Shown one piece after another: positions 19,831-29,424 of a stretch of DNA of 64,000 bases. Both the position numbers and the translations under genes were made by a program. The DNA comes from Acetobacter vaccinii (GTDB lineage: Bacteria > Pseudomonadota > Alphaproteobacteria > Acetobacterales > Acetobacteraceae), in assembly GCF_008365315.1 (NCBI RefSeq), contig NZ_CP043506.1, forward strand, positions 496,001 to 560,000, in the 5' to 3' direction. Below the pieces are notes generated by a model. That model was given only the letters and a program-made list of their open reading frames with translations, was not told where the DNA came from and did no database searches. Within the stretch, counting starts at the first letter, position 1. Each line of letters begins with the position of its first letter.

Positions 19831-20171
19831 ACCCTTACCCTTCCACCATGCTGCATAACGCAGCCCGTCAGGCAGCCTCCATGGCCCCGCAAAGCCATGG
19901 CCTGCCACTCATGTTTGGGCCGACTGTACGCCTGTCAGCCCGTTTTTTGAACGCTCCCATTGCAAAAAGCCCTGAGGGGCCTGCCCTGTCGCACCCGTCT
20001 GGCCGGGCTTTTGCCCCTGCCATGCGCAGCTTCCTGCACGGGCACTCCATATCGCGGTTGCCAAGCTGGCTTTTACGCCTCAAAAATCCCTGCGGCCTCC
20101 GACTGATGCGCGGTGAAACACCGTTTTTCGACTCGTTGCCAGCAGGTGGCCCCTCACGCAGGAAGGTAAGC
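19831..20171. other. Long mazG-argC divergent region
   Basis: A 341-nt stretch without a convincing gene. The argC frame stays open through it, but the would-be N-terminal extension has no family counterpart. A small hairpin CGGTG-AAA-CACCG (20111-20123) followed by five T lies 44 nt upstream of argC on its strand. It could be a weak terminator or attenuator. Confidence 0.35.
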
Positions 20172-21086
20172 ATGACACGCACACCCGTTGTTTTCATTGA
20201 TGGCGAAGCAGGTACCACGGGGCTTGGCATCCGCGATCGCCTGGCGTCCCTGCCTGTGGCGCTACATTCCATAGACCCTGCCCACCGCAAGGACCCCAGC
20301 GCCCGCAAGGAGGCCATGGCCGCCGCCGATCTGGTTGTGCTCTGCCTGCCCGACGATGCCTCGCGCGAAGCCGAGGCCATGGCCGCAACCATGGGCGGCA
20401 ATGCCCCGCGCCTGCTGGACGCCAGCACGGCCTTCCGCACCGCGCCCAACTGGGTTTACGGCTTTCCCGAACTGGAGGCCGGTCAGGCCGGAGCCATTGC
20501 CTCGGCCCCGCGTGTCTCCAATCCCGGCTGTTACCCGACTGGTGCGATCGGTCTGCTGCGCCCGTTGATTGATGCCGGTGTGCTGCCCGCGCACTACCCT
20601 GTCTGCATCAACGCTGTCAGCGGCTACAGTGGTGGTGGCCGCAACCTGATAGAAGCCCATGTGCGCGATGGTGGCCCTGCCTTTGAGCTGTATGGTCTGG
20701 GGCTTGAGCACAAGCATGTGCCAGAAATTCACAAACACGCCGGGCTGACACGCAGGCCGGTTTTTGTGCCTTCGGTCGGGCATTTTGCACAGGGGATGAT
20801 TGTCTCCATCCCGCTGCATCTGGACGATCTTGACGGCCATGTCACAACTAACGACCTCCATACCGTGCTGGACAGGCACTACGCTGGACAGGACGCCGTG
20901 CGTGTGCTGGCCCCCGAAGCCACTCTGTCCGCCGAAGCACTAGCCGGAAGCGACAGAATGGAACTGCGCGTTCATGGCTCCCCCCGCCACCGGCAGGTGC
21001 TGCTGAGTGCCCGTCTGGACAATCTGGGCAAAGGGGCGTCGGGCGCGGCTATCCAGAACATCCGCCTGATGCTGGGGCTGGGCTAA
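20172..21086 (+). CDS. argC: N-acetyl-gamma-glutamyl-phosphate reductase (short form)
   Basis: Third step of arginine synthesis: NADPH-dependent reduction of N-acetylglutamyl 5-phosphate to the semialdehyde. At 304 residues it is the short ArgC subtype. Key blocks are VFIDGEAGTTGLGIRDRL (N-terminal nucleotide region), VLCLPDDASREA, the active-site Cys in VSNPGCYPTGAIGLLRPL, and INAVSGYSGGGRNLIE. GGAAGGTAAGC directly before ATG 20172 fixes the start. The downstream SDR gene follows after 45 nt on the same strand. Confidence 0.95.
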   Translation: MTRTPVVFIDGEAGTTGLGIRDRLASLPVALHSIDPAHRKDPSARKEAMAAADLVVLCLPDDASREAEAMAATMGGNAPRLLDASTAFRTAPNWVYGFPELEAGQAGAIASAPRVSNPGCYPTGAIGLLRPLIDAGVLPAHYPVCINAVSGYSGGGRNLIEAHVRDGGPAFELYGLGLEHKHVPEIHKHAGLTRRPVFVPSVGHFAQGMIVSIPLHLDDLDGHVTTNDLHTVLDRHYAGQDAVRVLAPEATLSAEALAGSDRMELRVHGSPRHRQVLLSARLDNLGKGASGAAIQNIRLMLGLG

Positions 21087-21131
21087 ACAGCCCGGCACCG
21101 CTGACCGTCATCTTGCAGAGGATTTGAAACC

Positions 21132-21863
21132 ATGAGCAACCGTGTCGCCCTTATCACCGGTGGCAGCCGTGGCATTGGTGCCGCCATTGCCGAGGCTCTG
21201 GCCGCGGCAGGCCACGATATCGCCATTTCCTATTCCAGCAACCCTGCCCCGGCGGAAGCCGTGGTCGCCCGCATCAAGGCTCTGGGCCGCAAGGCACTGG
21301 CCATCAAGACCAATGGCGCATCGGTGGAAGGCAACCGGGAGGTTGTGGCCGAAACCGTCATGTCCTTCGGTCGGATTGATACGCTTGTCTGTAACGCGGG
21401 CACCTTCTTTTCCGGTCCGATTGACACCATGAGTGTCAGCCAGATCGAGCATATTCTGAACCTGAACGTCCGCGCCGCCATGATCGAAACCATGGAAGCC
21501 GCCAAACACCTGAAGGCAGGCGGGCGCATTATCTACATCGGTTCGGCCTTTGGCGCGCGGGCACCCTTCCCCGGTATTTCGCTCTATGCTGCCACCAAAG
21601 CAGCACTGCGTGGCTTTGCCAAAGGTGTCGCACGTGACCTGGGCCCACGCGACATTACAGCCAACGTGGTTGAACCCGGCCCCATCAACACCGAACTGAA
21701 CCCCGATGAAGGCGAAACCGCCGACATTATCCGCAGCTTTGTGGCCAACGGCACCTACGGCACCGTGCAGGACATTGCCGCCATGGTCACCTTCCTGGCC
21801 AGCCCGCAGGCCAGCTACATCAACGGTGCCGCCCTGCCGGTGGACGGTGGTCTGGAAGCCTGA
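21132..21863 (+). CDS. Short-chain dehydrogenase/reductase (SDR family)
   Basis: NAD(P)-dependent oxidoreductase of 243 residues with the classical SDR pattern: TGGSRGIGAAIAEAL cofactor motif (residues 9-23), LVCNAG, the catalytic Ser in IYIGSAFGAR and the YAATK Tyr-Lys pair, ending with the family-typical INGAALPVDGGLEA. It is FabG-like in length, but nothing nearby points to fatty acid synthesis, so the substrate is unknown. Start ATG 21132 has AGAGGAT upstream. It follows argC and may share its transcript. Confidence 0.88.
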   Translation: MSNRVALITGGSRGIGAAIAEALAAAGHDIAISYSSNPAPAEAVVARIKALGRKALAIKTNGASVEGNREVVAETVMSFGRIDTLVCNAGTFFSGPIDTMSVSQIEHILNLNVRAAMIETMEAAKHLKAGGRIIYIGSAFGARAPFPGISLYAATKAALRGFAKGVARDLGPRDITANVVEPGPINTELNPDEGETADIIRSFVANGTYGTVQDIAAMVTFLASPQASYINGAALPVDGGLEA

Positions 21864-21906
21864 CCCCTCCGCACCACTCGGCATAAGATGTGGTGGATAG
21901 TCCCGC

Positions 21907-22890
21907 TTAGGGAATATCCACCACAATCCGCCCTTTTGTTCTGCCGTCCAGCAGGTCGGCCGCAGTCTCTGCCGCCGCCGACAGCGGCACCGTGCGCGAG
22001 ACAGCCTGTAGTTTTTCAGTATCAATCAACTCTGCCAGCCTGGCCCATGCGACAACCCGCTGGGCACGTGGACACATGACACTGTCGATCCCAACCAATG
22101 TCACCCCCCGCAGGATAAACGGCGCAACCGTGGTGGGAAAATCCATGCCACCCGCAAGCCCGCAGGCCGTCACAACCCCCTGAGGCTTCATGGAGGCACA
22201 GACGGCTGCCAGAACCGCCCCACCGGCAACATCCACCGCGCCAGCCCAGCGGGCTTTTTCCAGCGGCCTGGGGGGGGCCTCAAAATGCGCACGCGACAAT
22301 ACTTCGTGTGCGCCAAGGGCGGTCAGATAGGCCTGCTCCTCCAACCGGCCTGTCACGGCCACAACCTCATACCCAAGCCGGGCCAGCAGCATGACAGCAA
22401 TACTGCCCACGCCACCCGTAGCCCCGGTCACCAGCACCGGACCGCTGGACGGGCGCAGGCCTTCACGCTCCAGAGCCTGCACACACAACATGGCTGTAAA
22501 ACCCGCAGTCCCCAGCGCCATGGCATGATACGCGCTCAATCCTTCAGGCAACGGCACCAGCCAGTCGGCAGGCACACGGGCACGCTGGGCCAGACCGCCC
22601 CAATGCAGTTCCCCCGCGCCGCAGCCGTTCAAAATCACCTCCTGCCCGGGCTGAAAAAGCGGGCTATCCGATGCCTCCACAACGCCCACGCAATCCACCC
22701 CCGGCACCATGGGCCAGGCCCGCACAACCGGCCCCCGCCCTGTCAGGGCCAGGGCATCCTTGTAATTCAGGGTGGACCAGCGGACACGCAGTGTGACCTC
22801 CCCAGGGGGCAGGGCCTCGTCAGCCAGTTGCCGCAGGGAGACCTGCTGCCCTCCGGTTGCGGTTTTTTCCACATACATCGCGTCAAACAT
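21907..22890 (-). CDS. Acrylyl-CoA reductase-like (AcuI/YhdH) MDR-family oxidoreductase
   Basis: Zinc-less medium-chain dehydrogenase/reductase of 327 residues. It shows STLNYKDALALTG, PGVDCVGVVEAS, the nucleotide motif VLVTGATGGVGSIAVMLL and CGLAGGMDFPTTVAPFILRG, the last a signature of the YhdH/AcuI group that reduces acrylyl-CoA or related enones with NADPH. It may detoxify reactive acrylyl compounds; the in vivo substrate is not known. Start ATG 22890 has GGAGAC 6 nt upstream and leaves a normal family length. It converges on the SDR gene with a 43-nt gap. Confidence 0.87.
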   Translation of the reverse strand: MFDAMYVEKTATGGQQVSLRQLADEALPPGEVTLRVRWSTLNYKDALALTGRGPVVRAWPMVPGVDCVGVVEASDSPLFQPGQEVILNGCGAGELHWGGLAQRARVPADWLVPLPEGLSAYHAMALGTAGFTAMLCVQALEREGLRPSSGPVLVTGATGGVGSIAVMLLARLGYEVVAVTGRLEEQAYLTALGAHEVLSRAHFEAPPRPLEKARWAGAVDVAGGAVLAAVCASMKPQGVVTACGLAGGMDFPTTVAPFILRGVTLVGIDSVMCPRAQRVVAWARLAELIDTEKLQAVSRTVPLSAAAETAADLLDGRTKGRIVVDIP

Positions 22891-23279
22891 GGTCTGTCTC
22901 CACAAGAGGCTATCATCTGGGGCAAAGGCTGGGGCCACAACGGGCCACCCCACTGTCAGTAACGGGCGACAGGCAGCCTGTTTCCCCACCCGCAACAGGG
23001 GCGGAGGCTTCTGGCCTCAATGAATAATTCTTCAACGGCTGACAAATAAATTCAAAGAGAACGCAGCAAAAGCACAGTGCCGCACAACAAAGCCAGGTGG
23101 CAGACACCACTGCTTGACAAGTGTACGCTCCCTCCCCGAACATCAAAATCGGGAGAGTAGAACTGTCCCCTTGCCCCATTTCCTGTTCCACCCGGATGGC
23201 TGCTCATCCTGCAGGCCTGGCGTGCAAGCTTGACGCAGACAGGACCGACAGGGGCCTGAACAGGAACAACAGGAAGACC
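22891..23279. other. Divergent intergenic region of about 390 nt
   Basis: Between the AcuI-like gene and the Gfo/Idh/MocA gene. The middle (about 23015-23110) is less GC-rich than the flanks. A TTGACA at 23113 points toward the + strand gene, but I find no good -10 at the usual distance. No coding sequence is supported. Confidence 0.35.
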
Positions 23280-24410
23280 ATGACCAATATCGCCTTTGTC
23301 GGGACAGGGTACGTCGCTGATTATTATATGACCACCCTGCAGAACTATCCCGAGCTGACCCTCAAAGGTGTTTGGGACCGTGACCCCAAAAGGTTGCGCC
23401 AGTTCTGTGCCTTCTACGCGGTCGAACCCTACAACGGGCTGGAAGACCTGCTGCACGACAGTACGATTGATATTGTCGTTAACCTGACAACGCCCGAAAG
23501 CCATTTTACCGTCAACCGTGCGGCGCTGAACGCTGGCAAACATGTTTACTGTGAGAAGCCCCTGGCCCTGTCGGTGGAAGAGGCCGAAACTCTGGCTTTT
23601 CTGGCTGAACGCAAAAGCCTCCTGCTCTGTAGCGCCCCTGCCAATGGTCTGAGCGATGCCTTTGCCCTGACACGCGCACTGATGGAAAAAGGGGAAATCG
23701 GCCGCCCCAATCTGGTCTATGCGGAAATGGACGACGGACCAGTCTTTAGGGGCAACTGGCAGCAATGGCGCAGCCGCTCGGGCGCACCATGGCCGGGCCT
23801 GCATGAATTTGAAGTCGGCTGCACGCTTGAGCACGCGGGATATTCACTCAGCTGGCTGTATGGGTTGTTTGGGCCAATTGTGCATGTTGCCGCATCCTCC
23901 GCCCTGACCTTCCGCGACAAGGGCGTTGGTAGCCACCCGCTGGGGCCGGATTTTTCTGTCGGCTGCCTGACCTTCCGCTCCGGTGTGATTGCTCGGCTGA
24001 CAAGCGGGCTGGCCGCCCCGCGTGACCGCTCCATGACCATCCTGGGGGACAGAGGAGCCATAACAATACGCGACCTGTGGGACAACCGCTCGGCCATCAC
24101 CCTGCTACGCAACTACCGGCGTACCTTGCTGGATATTCTGACTGATGGGTTAGAGAACAAACTAGGCCGCAAACTGCCGGTACGTTTTGAGCGTGGTCGC
24201 TCTGTCCGTTACCCCAAGCAGGAGCAGATTGCCCAGGTGCCGCCCTATCCATCCAAAATCGACTTTGCACGAGGTATTCAGGCACAGGCCGAGGGTATTC
24301 GGTCCGGACAGGCTCCTGTCTTCTCCGGTCGTGTTTCCCTGCATCTGACAGAAGTCATTCTGGCCCTGAGCAACGGGCTACACGACCATACCGTTAAAAA
24401 TTTACCCTGA
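23280..24410 (+). CDS. Gfo/Idh/MocA-family NAD(P)-dependent oxidoreductase
   Basis: The 376-residue product begins with a Rossmann fold (IAFVGTGYVADYYM, residues 4-17) and has the family EKPLALS motif with the catalytic-region Lys (CEKPLA near residue 95). A typical C-terminal alpha/beta substrate domain follows. Related proteins act on sugars or inositols, often in polysaccharide or nucleotide-sugar pathways. CAGGAAG sits right before ATG 23280. A second, dissimilar Gfo/Idh/MocA gene lies convergently downstream with a 70-nt AT-rich gap. Substrate unknown. Confidence 0.86.
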   Translation: MTNIAFVGTGYVADYYMTTLQNYPELTLKGVWDRDPKRLRQFCAFYAVEPYNGLEDLLHDSTIDIVVNLTTPESHFTVNRAALNAGKHVYCEKPLALSVEEAETLAFLAERKSLLLCSAPANGLSDAFALTRALMEKGEIGRPNLVYAEMDDGPVFRGNWQQWRSRSGAPWPGLHEFEVGCTLEHAGYSLSWLYGLFGPIVHVAASSALTFRDKGVGSHPLGPDFSVGCLTFRSGVIARLTSGLAAPRDRSMTILGDRGAITIRDLWDNRSAITLLRNYRRTLLDILTDGLENKLGRKLPVRFERGRSVRYPKQEQIAQVPPYPSKIDFARGIQAQAEGIRSGQAPVFSGRVSLHLTEVILALSNGLHDHTVKNLP

Positions 24411-24480
24411 GAGAGCTGCTCAAAAACAGCGTCTGAAATCTTTTTTCTATTTTTAACAAACGATTATTTTGAAAGCATCT

Positions 24481-25584
24481 TTAAGAATCTTTACCCCCGG
24501 CCACAACCGGGGGCTGAGCCCGCACCTGCTCCAGAATACGCAGGGTTTCTATACTGTCCGCCAATGACATAGCAGGGCACGCCCCCTTGCCTTCGGCCAC
24601 AGCCTGACTAGCCGCCGCAATTTCAAATTGCAGACCATAACCGTCAAACCCACAGTCATACCGACGGACACCTGGCAGCCAGAGTCTTTTAGCCACTTTG
24701 GAAAAGAACCTTAAAGGGCCAGACCCCAATGGCAGCAAAGATACGCCCCACGCAGGCAACGACCCAAGCACCAGCAACTGGCGGCTGGAAATACAATGAG
24801 GCTGTACAACCAGCGTCCCCTTGCTGCCTTCGATCATAAACAGGTTCGTACCATCCCGATCAAAGCCGCAGGTCAGATGGGCTTCCACCGCACCAAAGCC
24901 GAGCACCATCTCCGCGGCCTTGTCCACGCCGCTTGGTGCTGCCCACCAACGCCCCCGCACCCGATCAGGGTAACCCAGAAACGACAGAGACAGCGAAACC
25001 AGATAGACCCCCAGATCAAGCAGGGAGCCACCCCCCTGCGCCGGATCATAAAAACGGCTTTCAGGATCATACGGGTGCACAAATGCCAGATCAGCCCGAA
25101 TACGCTTTATGCTGCCGATTGATCCTGACTGTATTGTGCTTTTTACCAAATCCATGACTGGCAGAAAACGTGACCACAGGCCTTCCATACAGAATGTGCC
25201 CTGCTGCACAGCCAGAGCGGACAGACGTTTGGCATCATCCACCGTATTCACAAGCGGCTTTTCAACCAGAACACCTTTACCACCAGCAAGGGCTGCCTCT
25301 GCCATGGCGTAATGCGTTGCATTGGGTGACGCGACGTAAATGGCCTGCACGGCAGGGTCCTGCACCAGCGCAGCAACATCCCGACACACATGGCCACCAT
25401 GCCAGGCAACAAAAGCCGCAGCCCTGTCGGGCGAGCGAGATGCAACCGCCGCCAGAAATGCACCGGGCACATGGGCCATGTCCTGCGCAAAATGCTCGGC
25501 AATTGTGCCCGTGCCAATAATACCCCAGCCAACCTGCGGCACCCCCGGCCTGACACCTTTATGATCCTGCGCGCCCACACTCAT
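24481..25584 (-). CDS. Gfo/Idh/MocA-family oxidoreductase (trans-dihydrodiol/glucose-fructose-like subgroup)
   Basis: The 367-residue product has a Rossmann start VGWGIIGTGTIAEHFAQD, the EKPLVNT motif, and MEGLWSRFLPVMDLVK plus SRFYDPAQGGGSLLDLGVY, which resemble the dihydrodiol dehydrogenase-like branch of the family. It converges with the other Gfo/Idh/MocA gene (23280-24410), but sequence similarity between the two is low, so they are not a recent duplication. ATG 25584 is used; upstream in-frame codons look unconserved. Substrate unknown. Confidence 0.86.
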   Translation of the reverse strand: MSVGAQDHKGVRPGVPQVGWGIIGTGTIAEHFAQDMAHVPGAFLAAVASRSPDRAAAFVAWHGGHVCRDVAALVQDPAVQAIYVASPNATHYAMAEAALAGGKGVLVEKPLVNTVDDAKRLSALAVQQGTFCMEGLWSRFLPVMDLVKSTIQSGSIGSIKRIRADLAFVHPYDPESRFYDPAQGGGSLLDLGVYLVSLSLSFLGYPDRVRGRWWAAPSGVDKAAEMVLGFGAVEAHLTCGFDRDGTNLFMIEGSKGTLVVQPHCISSRQLLVLGSLPAWGVSLLPLGSGPLRFFSKVAKRLWLPGVRRYDCGFDGYGLQFEIAAASQAVAEGKGACPAMSLADSIETLRILEQVRAQPPVVAGGKDS

Positions 25585-25786
25585 GCCCTGAGCCCCGTCT
25601 GCTTTGCCACCATACGCCCTACTCCCTTGCCTCAAACCGCTGCATCACTTCCCAGAGAGCCATCGCAGTGGTGGAAACAGCCATACCCATCTAGCAGACA
25701 AAACAAAAAATACATTAGCCGCAACAGCGTGAAAGATTTATACTATGGCCTGAAATTCTTAATTCCATACCTGACCGGACACCATC

Positions 25787-27112
25787 TTGCTCCTGTTTAT
25801 GATGGGCCTTCTGGGCCTTTTCTTGCTGATAGCCGTCAGCATTCTGATTTCCCTGTCGGAAATTTCCTTTGCTGCCGCCAGGGAGGCACGCCTGCGCACC
25901 CAGGCCGAAGGGGGCAACCGCAAGGCTCAGGCGTTTCTGGCCCTCCGCCGCAACAGCGGACAGGTTATGACGGCAATCCAGATCTGTCTGAATGGTGTGG
26001 GTATTCTTGGCGGTATCGTCAGTTCCGAGATGTTGACCCCCCCGGTCTCGCAATGGCTGCTGGACTGGCGCTTTACCCCCTGGTGGGCACAAAATCTGGC
26101 CTCCACTTTCAGCTTTATTTTTGTCACCAGCGCCTTTGTGCTGTTTGCCGACCTGCTGCCCAAGCGGGTAGCCATGAACAGCCCCGACAAGGTTGCCCTG
26201 TCTGTGGGCTGGTTCCCTCGGGTTGCGCTGAAAATCCTGTATCCCTTTGTTCTGATTTTCTCCCATATTTCCGACGCTTTGCTGCGCGCTCTCAAAATCC
26301 CTGCGGCATCAGCGGTTGAGCCTGTCACGCCGGAAGACCTGCACGCCATTCTGGCCGCAGGCACGGCCTCGGGTGCCCTGTTGCAGCAGGAGCACCAGAT
26401 GATCGAGAACGTTCTGGCCTTGCAGGACCGTTCTGTAACATCCGCCATGACCCCGCGGGATGAAATTGTCTTCCTCGATATTCAGGACACCACAGACCAT
26501 AATTACGACAAGGTCCGTGCCGCCCCGTACTCGCGCTATCCGCTGTGCAACGGTGGGCTTGATAAGGTCATTGGCTCCATCCGTGCGGAGGACGTTCTGG
26601 CCTCGGTTGTTGAGCCCTCCCTTGCCAACAACACAGTCCGCAGCCACAGCAACCCCATAGCCCGCATGCGCCGCGAAGTGCTGTCGGTGCCAGAAACCCT
26701 GAACCTGTGGGACACACTGGCCCAGTTTGACAGCCATGGCACCGGCTTTGCCCTGATTGTGAACGAATACGGGCTTATGGTCGGGCTGATCACCTTTAAA
26801 GATATTATGGGTGTGCTTATGGACGGACTGGCCAGCCCGTTTGAGGACCAGGCCATTGTCCGCCGGGACGAAAACTCCTGGCTGGTCGATGGCGCTGCCC
26901 CCATTGGAGATGTCATTCGGGAATTGCAGATTATTGATCTGCCGACCCATGAACTGTTTGACACCATCAGCGGTTTTATTACGCACCGCCTGCGCCGCAT
27001 GGCCCGCAAGACAGACCGTGTTGATGCCGCTGGCTTCCGGTTTGAAGTTGTGGATGTGGACGGTTTTCGCATCAACCAGCTTCTGGTTACGCGTATGGAC
27101 AACAAACTCTGA
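25787..27112 (+). CDS. CNNM/CorC-HlyC family membrane protein (DUF21 and CBS domains)
   Basis: Inner-membrane protein of 441 residues. A DUF21 domain with four hydrophobic segments (residues 1 to about 190; LISLSEISFAAAREARL is characteristic) is followed by a CBS pair (VTSAMTPRDEIVFLD, then GFALIVNEYGLMVGLITFKDIM) and a C-terminal CorC_HlyC domain ending FRINQLLVTRMD. Family members are linked to magnesium or cobalt export and are often misnamed hemolysins. The first codon is TTG 25787 with GGA 7 nt upstream; ATG 25799 is an alternative. A strong terminator follows. Confidence 0.88.
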   Translation: MLLFMMGLLGLFLLIAVSILISLSEISFAAAREARLRTQAEGGNRKAQAFLALRRNSGQVMTAIQICLNGVGILGGIVSSEMLTPPVSQWLLDWRFTPWWAQNLASTFSFIFVTSAFVLFADLLPKRVAMNSPDKVALSVGWFPRVALKILYPFVLIFSHISDALLRALKIPAASAVEPVTPEDLHAILAAGTASGALLQQEHQMIENVLALQDRSVTSAMTPRDEIVFLDIQDTTDHNYDKVRAAPYSRYPLCNGGLDKVIGSIRAEDVLASVVEPSLANNTVRSHSNPIARMRREVLSVPETLNLWDTLAQFDSHGTGFALIVNEYGLMVGLITFKDIMGVLMDGLASPFEDQAIVRRDENSWLVDGAAPIGDVIRELQIIDLPTHELFDTISGFITHRLRRMARKTDRVDAAGFRFEVVDVDGFRINQLLVTRMDNKL

Positions 27113-27144
27113 TATCCGCACAGGTTTTTATCAGGACACTACAC

Positions 27145-27180
27145 AAACAGGCCCGGCACCCCATGCTGCCGGGCCTGTTT
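27145..27180 (+). terminator. Terminator after the CorC-like gene
   Basis: AAACAGGCCCGGCA (27145-27158), 8-nt loop, TGCCGGGCCTGTTT (27167-27180): a perfect 14-bp stem beginning 32 nt after the stop codon. Confidence 0.88.
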
Positions 27181-27623
27181 GCTTACTACCTGTTGATCAG
27201 CAGGAATACTCTGACACTGACCTGCTCTGTCGCTCGGCCCCTTACCCTGTAGCCTGTGCCAATATGCTCCTTTGCAAAGCATCGTAGGCACAACGTGAAC
27301 AGCACTTTCTCCCGCACTTGCGTAAAGTCCATTCTGTCAACAGGCTCTATGTTTATGCCGTCATGCTGCGCCCCCCCGCTCACTTCAAATAGAAACAGGC
27401 CGACTGCAGTTTTCTGCACGTAAAATACAAGGGAACTGTCATAACGCTGCTGTCAAAGTTCCAGAACCAAGCACCTGAACTTGGCAATCAGGCTTTTACA
27501 TCAGGGTAATCTTGTCTTTGCGGCATTTGATTGAAATCAAAAACAATCAACTTGAAAAGGAGTTCTTTTTTACAAGGCCTTTTCAAGACAGCTTTTACGG
27601 CAAGACCACACAACTTAATCCAT
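27181..27623. other. Gene-poor, AT-richer gap between two terminators
   Basis: About 440 nt with lower GC than the neighbours. A GTG-started frame on the minus strand (27186-27419, 77 codons) has no family resemblance and no ribosome site, so I do not call it. The right part has short inverted repeats: TTTGAT/ATCAAA near 27526-27541 and a perfect 10-bp pair CTTGAAAAGG (27551-27560)/CCTTTTCAAG (27578-27587), which could fold in RNA or bind a protein. Confidence 0.45.
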
Positions 27624-27659
27624 AAAAAACGGGCTGCTCCCTGCTGGAAGCAGCCCGCA
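27624..27659 (-). terminator. Terminator after the porin gene
   Basis: On the minus strand CGGGCTGCT and AGCAGCCCG (27649-27657 and 27630-27638) form a stem extended by TCC/GGA with a one-base bulge, followed by six T. It is a standard intrinsic terminator, starting 40 nt after the porin stop. Confidence 0.9.
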
Positions 27660-27699
27660 ATCTAGCCGAAGCAACTATGAAATATGGTGTCAGGCTATA

Positions 27700-29376
27700 T
27701 TAGAACGCAGCCTGCACACGAGCTGCCAGCGAGTTGCCGGTGCGGCCATAACCATCCAGACCGTTTGCCTGACCATTGCCACTGACGATGAAGTGGTTGA
27801 AGTCCAGCATGAAGCGGAAGTGACGGTTGGGGTACCAGTTCAGGCCACCAGACCACACGGTCTGCTGGTTGCCATGCACACCAGCGGCTGTGTCGTTCAG
27901 GTTTGCAACGCTGTAACGGCCGGAGATTTCAAGTGCACCCCACTGGCCATGTGCGGGATCGAATTCATGTTCGACACCCGGTGCGCCAAATGCAGCTTCC
28001 TTGATGTTGTAAGCACGCGGCTTGCCGAACAGGGTGTAGTTGGCTGCACCATAGTAGCCTTCAAAATTGGCTGTCTGGCGCTGTGCTGCGTTGGCAGCGT
28101 CGTTCCCGCGGGTAACACCAATGTGGTAGTATTCACCCTTCAGCACCAGTCGCTTCCAGCGGAAGCCCAGTTCCGGACCAGCAGCCCAGACAGAACCGAC
28201 GTTGGGGATGGTGCCACTGCCCAGCAGCTTGGTCTGGGTCAGGTTAACTTCAGGCGTATCAGCAAAGGATGTGGTACGGCCACTGGCATTCTTGGCAACC
28301 TTGAAAGCCGAAATGGCGGAAATACCGACATGCACGTCGATATCCTTGGAGACATACGGACGACCGGCAACGCGGAAGGTCGCACCCGTCTGGCTGTCGG
28401 TGATACCGTAAGGATAGGTGGAGGTGGTGCTGCTACGCGCACCAAAGCTCTGCCCGGTGAAGTAACCGGCAATCCACCAACGCTTGTCGTAATGCAGGCC
28501 ACCAACGCTAAAGCGGGCGTCACCAGCAGCAATGTTACGAACGATGTTGGTAATGACGGGGCGTTCCATCATTTCAAAGTCGTTCGAGCTTTCGGAATCT
28601 TCTTCCGTCACGCGCGGCTGGAAGTAACCAACTGTCAGAATGGTGTTGTGCAGACCAGCGTAGTTCAGGTTTGCTTCATACAGGGTCTGGTCGGTTGTTG
28701 CACCGTCTGCACCACCGGCACCAAAGTCGGGAGTCACATTGGCCACCCAGTCTTTGTAGCGGAAGGTGAACGGAATACGCATACGGCGGGAGTTTTCTGT
28801 CAGACCAGAAAAGTCACCCTTGTGTTCGCCAGCACGCGGAGACACGCCCATGAAGCCACCAAAGTCTTCATGGAAGGCAAGACCGACGGAGAACGCATAT
28901 GCGCCGTCTTCAGAAGCAATGGTGAAGCGGCCTTTGGGAAAGCCCACGCGCATACCACCAATCTGCACTTCTTCGTCCTGTGCGGACGCAGCGCGGAAGT
29001 CTTTCCAGGACATGGCTTCACCACGATCCGACGGCGGTGTGCCAACGCCAGACAGAGCAGCCACATTCTTACGCGGTGCCTGTTCCCCGAACTGTACGCC
29101 AGATTCGTAGGACGAGGACGCAATGCGCGACGCATGCTGGCCATGGCGACCTGCAACTTCGTTCACACGCGTGTTCAGATGCTTCTGGTTGGTTTCGCTC
29201 GCAGCCAGCTGGTGCTTCAGGGTCATCATTTCCCGGCGCATCTGCAACATTTCAGAGCGCAGCGCGTTAATCTGTGCGTCGTCCGAAGATGCGGCCTCCG
29301 CCACGACAGGAGCAACACCAGCAAGCAAGAACGAAGCTATAGACGGGTATAAAAGTTTGCGACGCATCAGGGCCAT
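27700..29376 (-). CDS. OprO/OprP-type (phosphate-selective) outer-membrane porin
   Basis: The 558-residue product has a signal peptide (ends VAPVVAEAAS), a coiled-coil N-terminal region (QINALRSEMLQMRREMMTLK, about residues 34-70, with heptad-like leucines) and then a barrel domain of the Porin_O_P type: YKDWVANVTPDFGAG, LYEANLNYAGL, TILTVGYFQPRV, ending GRTGNSLAARVQAAF with terminal Phe. It probably forms a trimeric anion-selective channel for phosphate. The Pho-box-like repeats directly upstream and pstS-phoBR next door support this. ATG 29376 and ATG 29367 are both possible starts. Confidence 0.88.
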   Translation of the reverse strand: MALMRRKLLYPSIASFLLAGVAPVVAEAASSDDAQINALRSEMLQMRREMMTLKHQLAASETNQKHLNTRVNEVAGRHGQHASRIASSSYESGVQFGEQAPRKNVAALSGVGTPPSDRGEAMSWKDFRAASAQDEEVQIGGMRVGFPKGRFTIASEDGAYAFSVGLAFHEDFGGFMGVSPRAGEHKGDFSGLTENSRRMRIPFTFRYKDWVANVTPDFGAGGADGATTDQTLYEANLNYAGLHNTILTVGYFQPRVTEEDSESSNDFEMMERPVITNIVRNIAAGDARFSVGGLHYDKRWWIAGYFTGQSFGARSSTTSTYPYGITDSQTGATFRVAGRPYVSKDIDVHVGISAISAFKVAKNASGRTTSFADTPEVNLTQTKLLGSGTIPNVGSVWAAGPELGFRWKRLVLKGEYYHIGVTRGNDAANAAQRQTANFEGYYGAANYTLFGKPRAYNIKEAAFGAPGVEHEFDPAHGQWGALEISGRYSVANLNDTAAGVHGNQQTVWSGGLNWYPNRHFRFMLDFNHFIVSGNGQANGLDGYGRTGNSLAARVQAAF

Positions 29377-29424
29377 TCCACAACAAAAAACGGTGAGCGA
29401 TGAATACCGTGTCGGCCATTGCCT

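Noticed and set aside
27186..27419. 77-codon minus-strand frame in the porin/CorC gap
   Set aside because: GTG start without ribosome site, composition unlike neighbouring genes, no family resemblance; likely chance.
27793..29352. 519-codon + strand frame opposite the porin
   Set aside because: Cys/Val/Gly-rich translation typical of the antisense of a beta-barrel gene; no family match.
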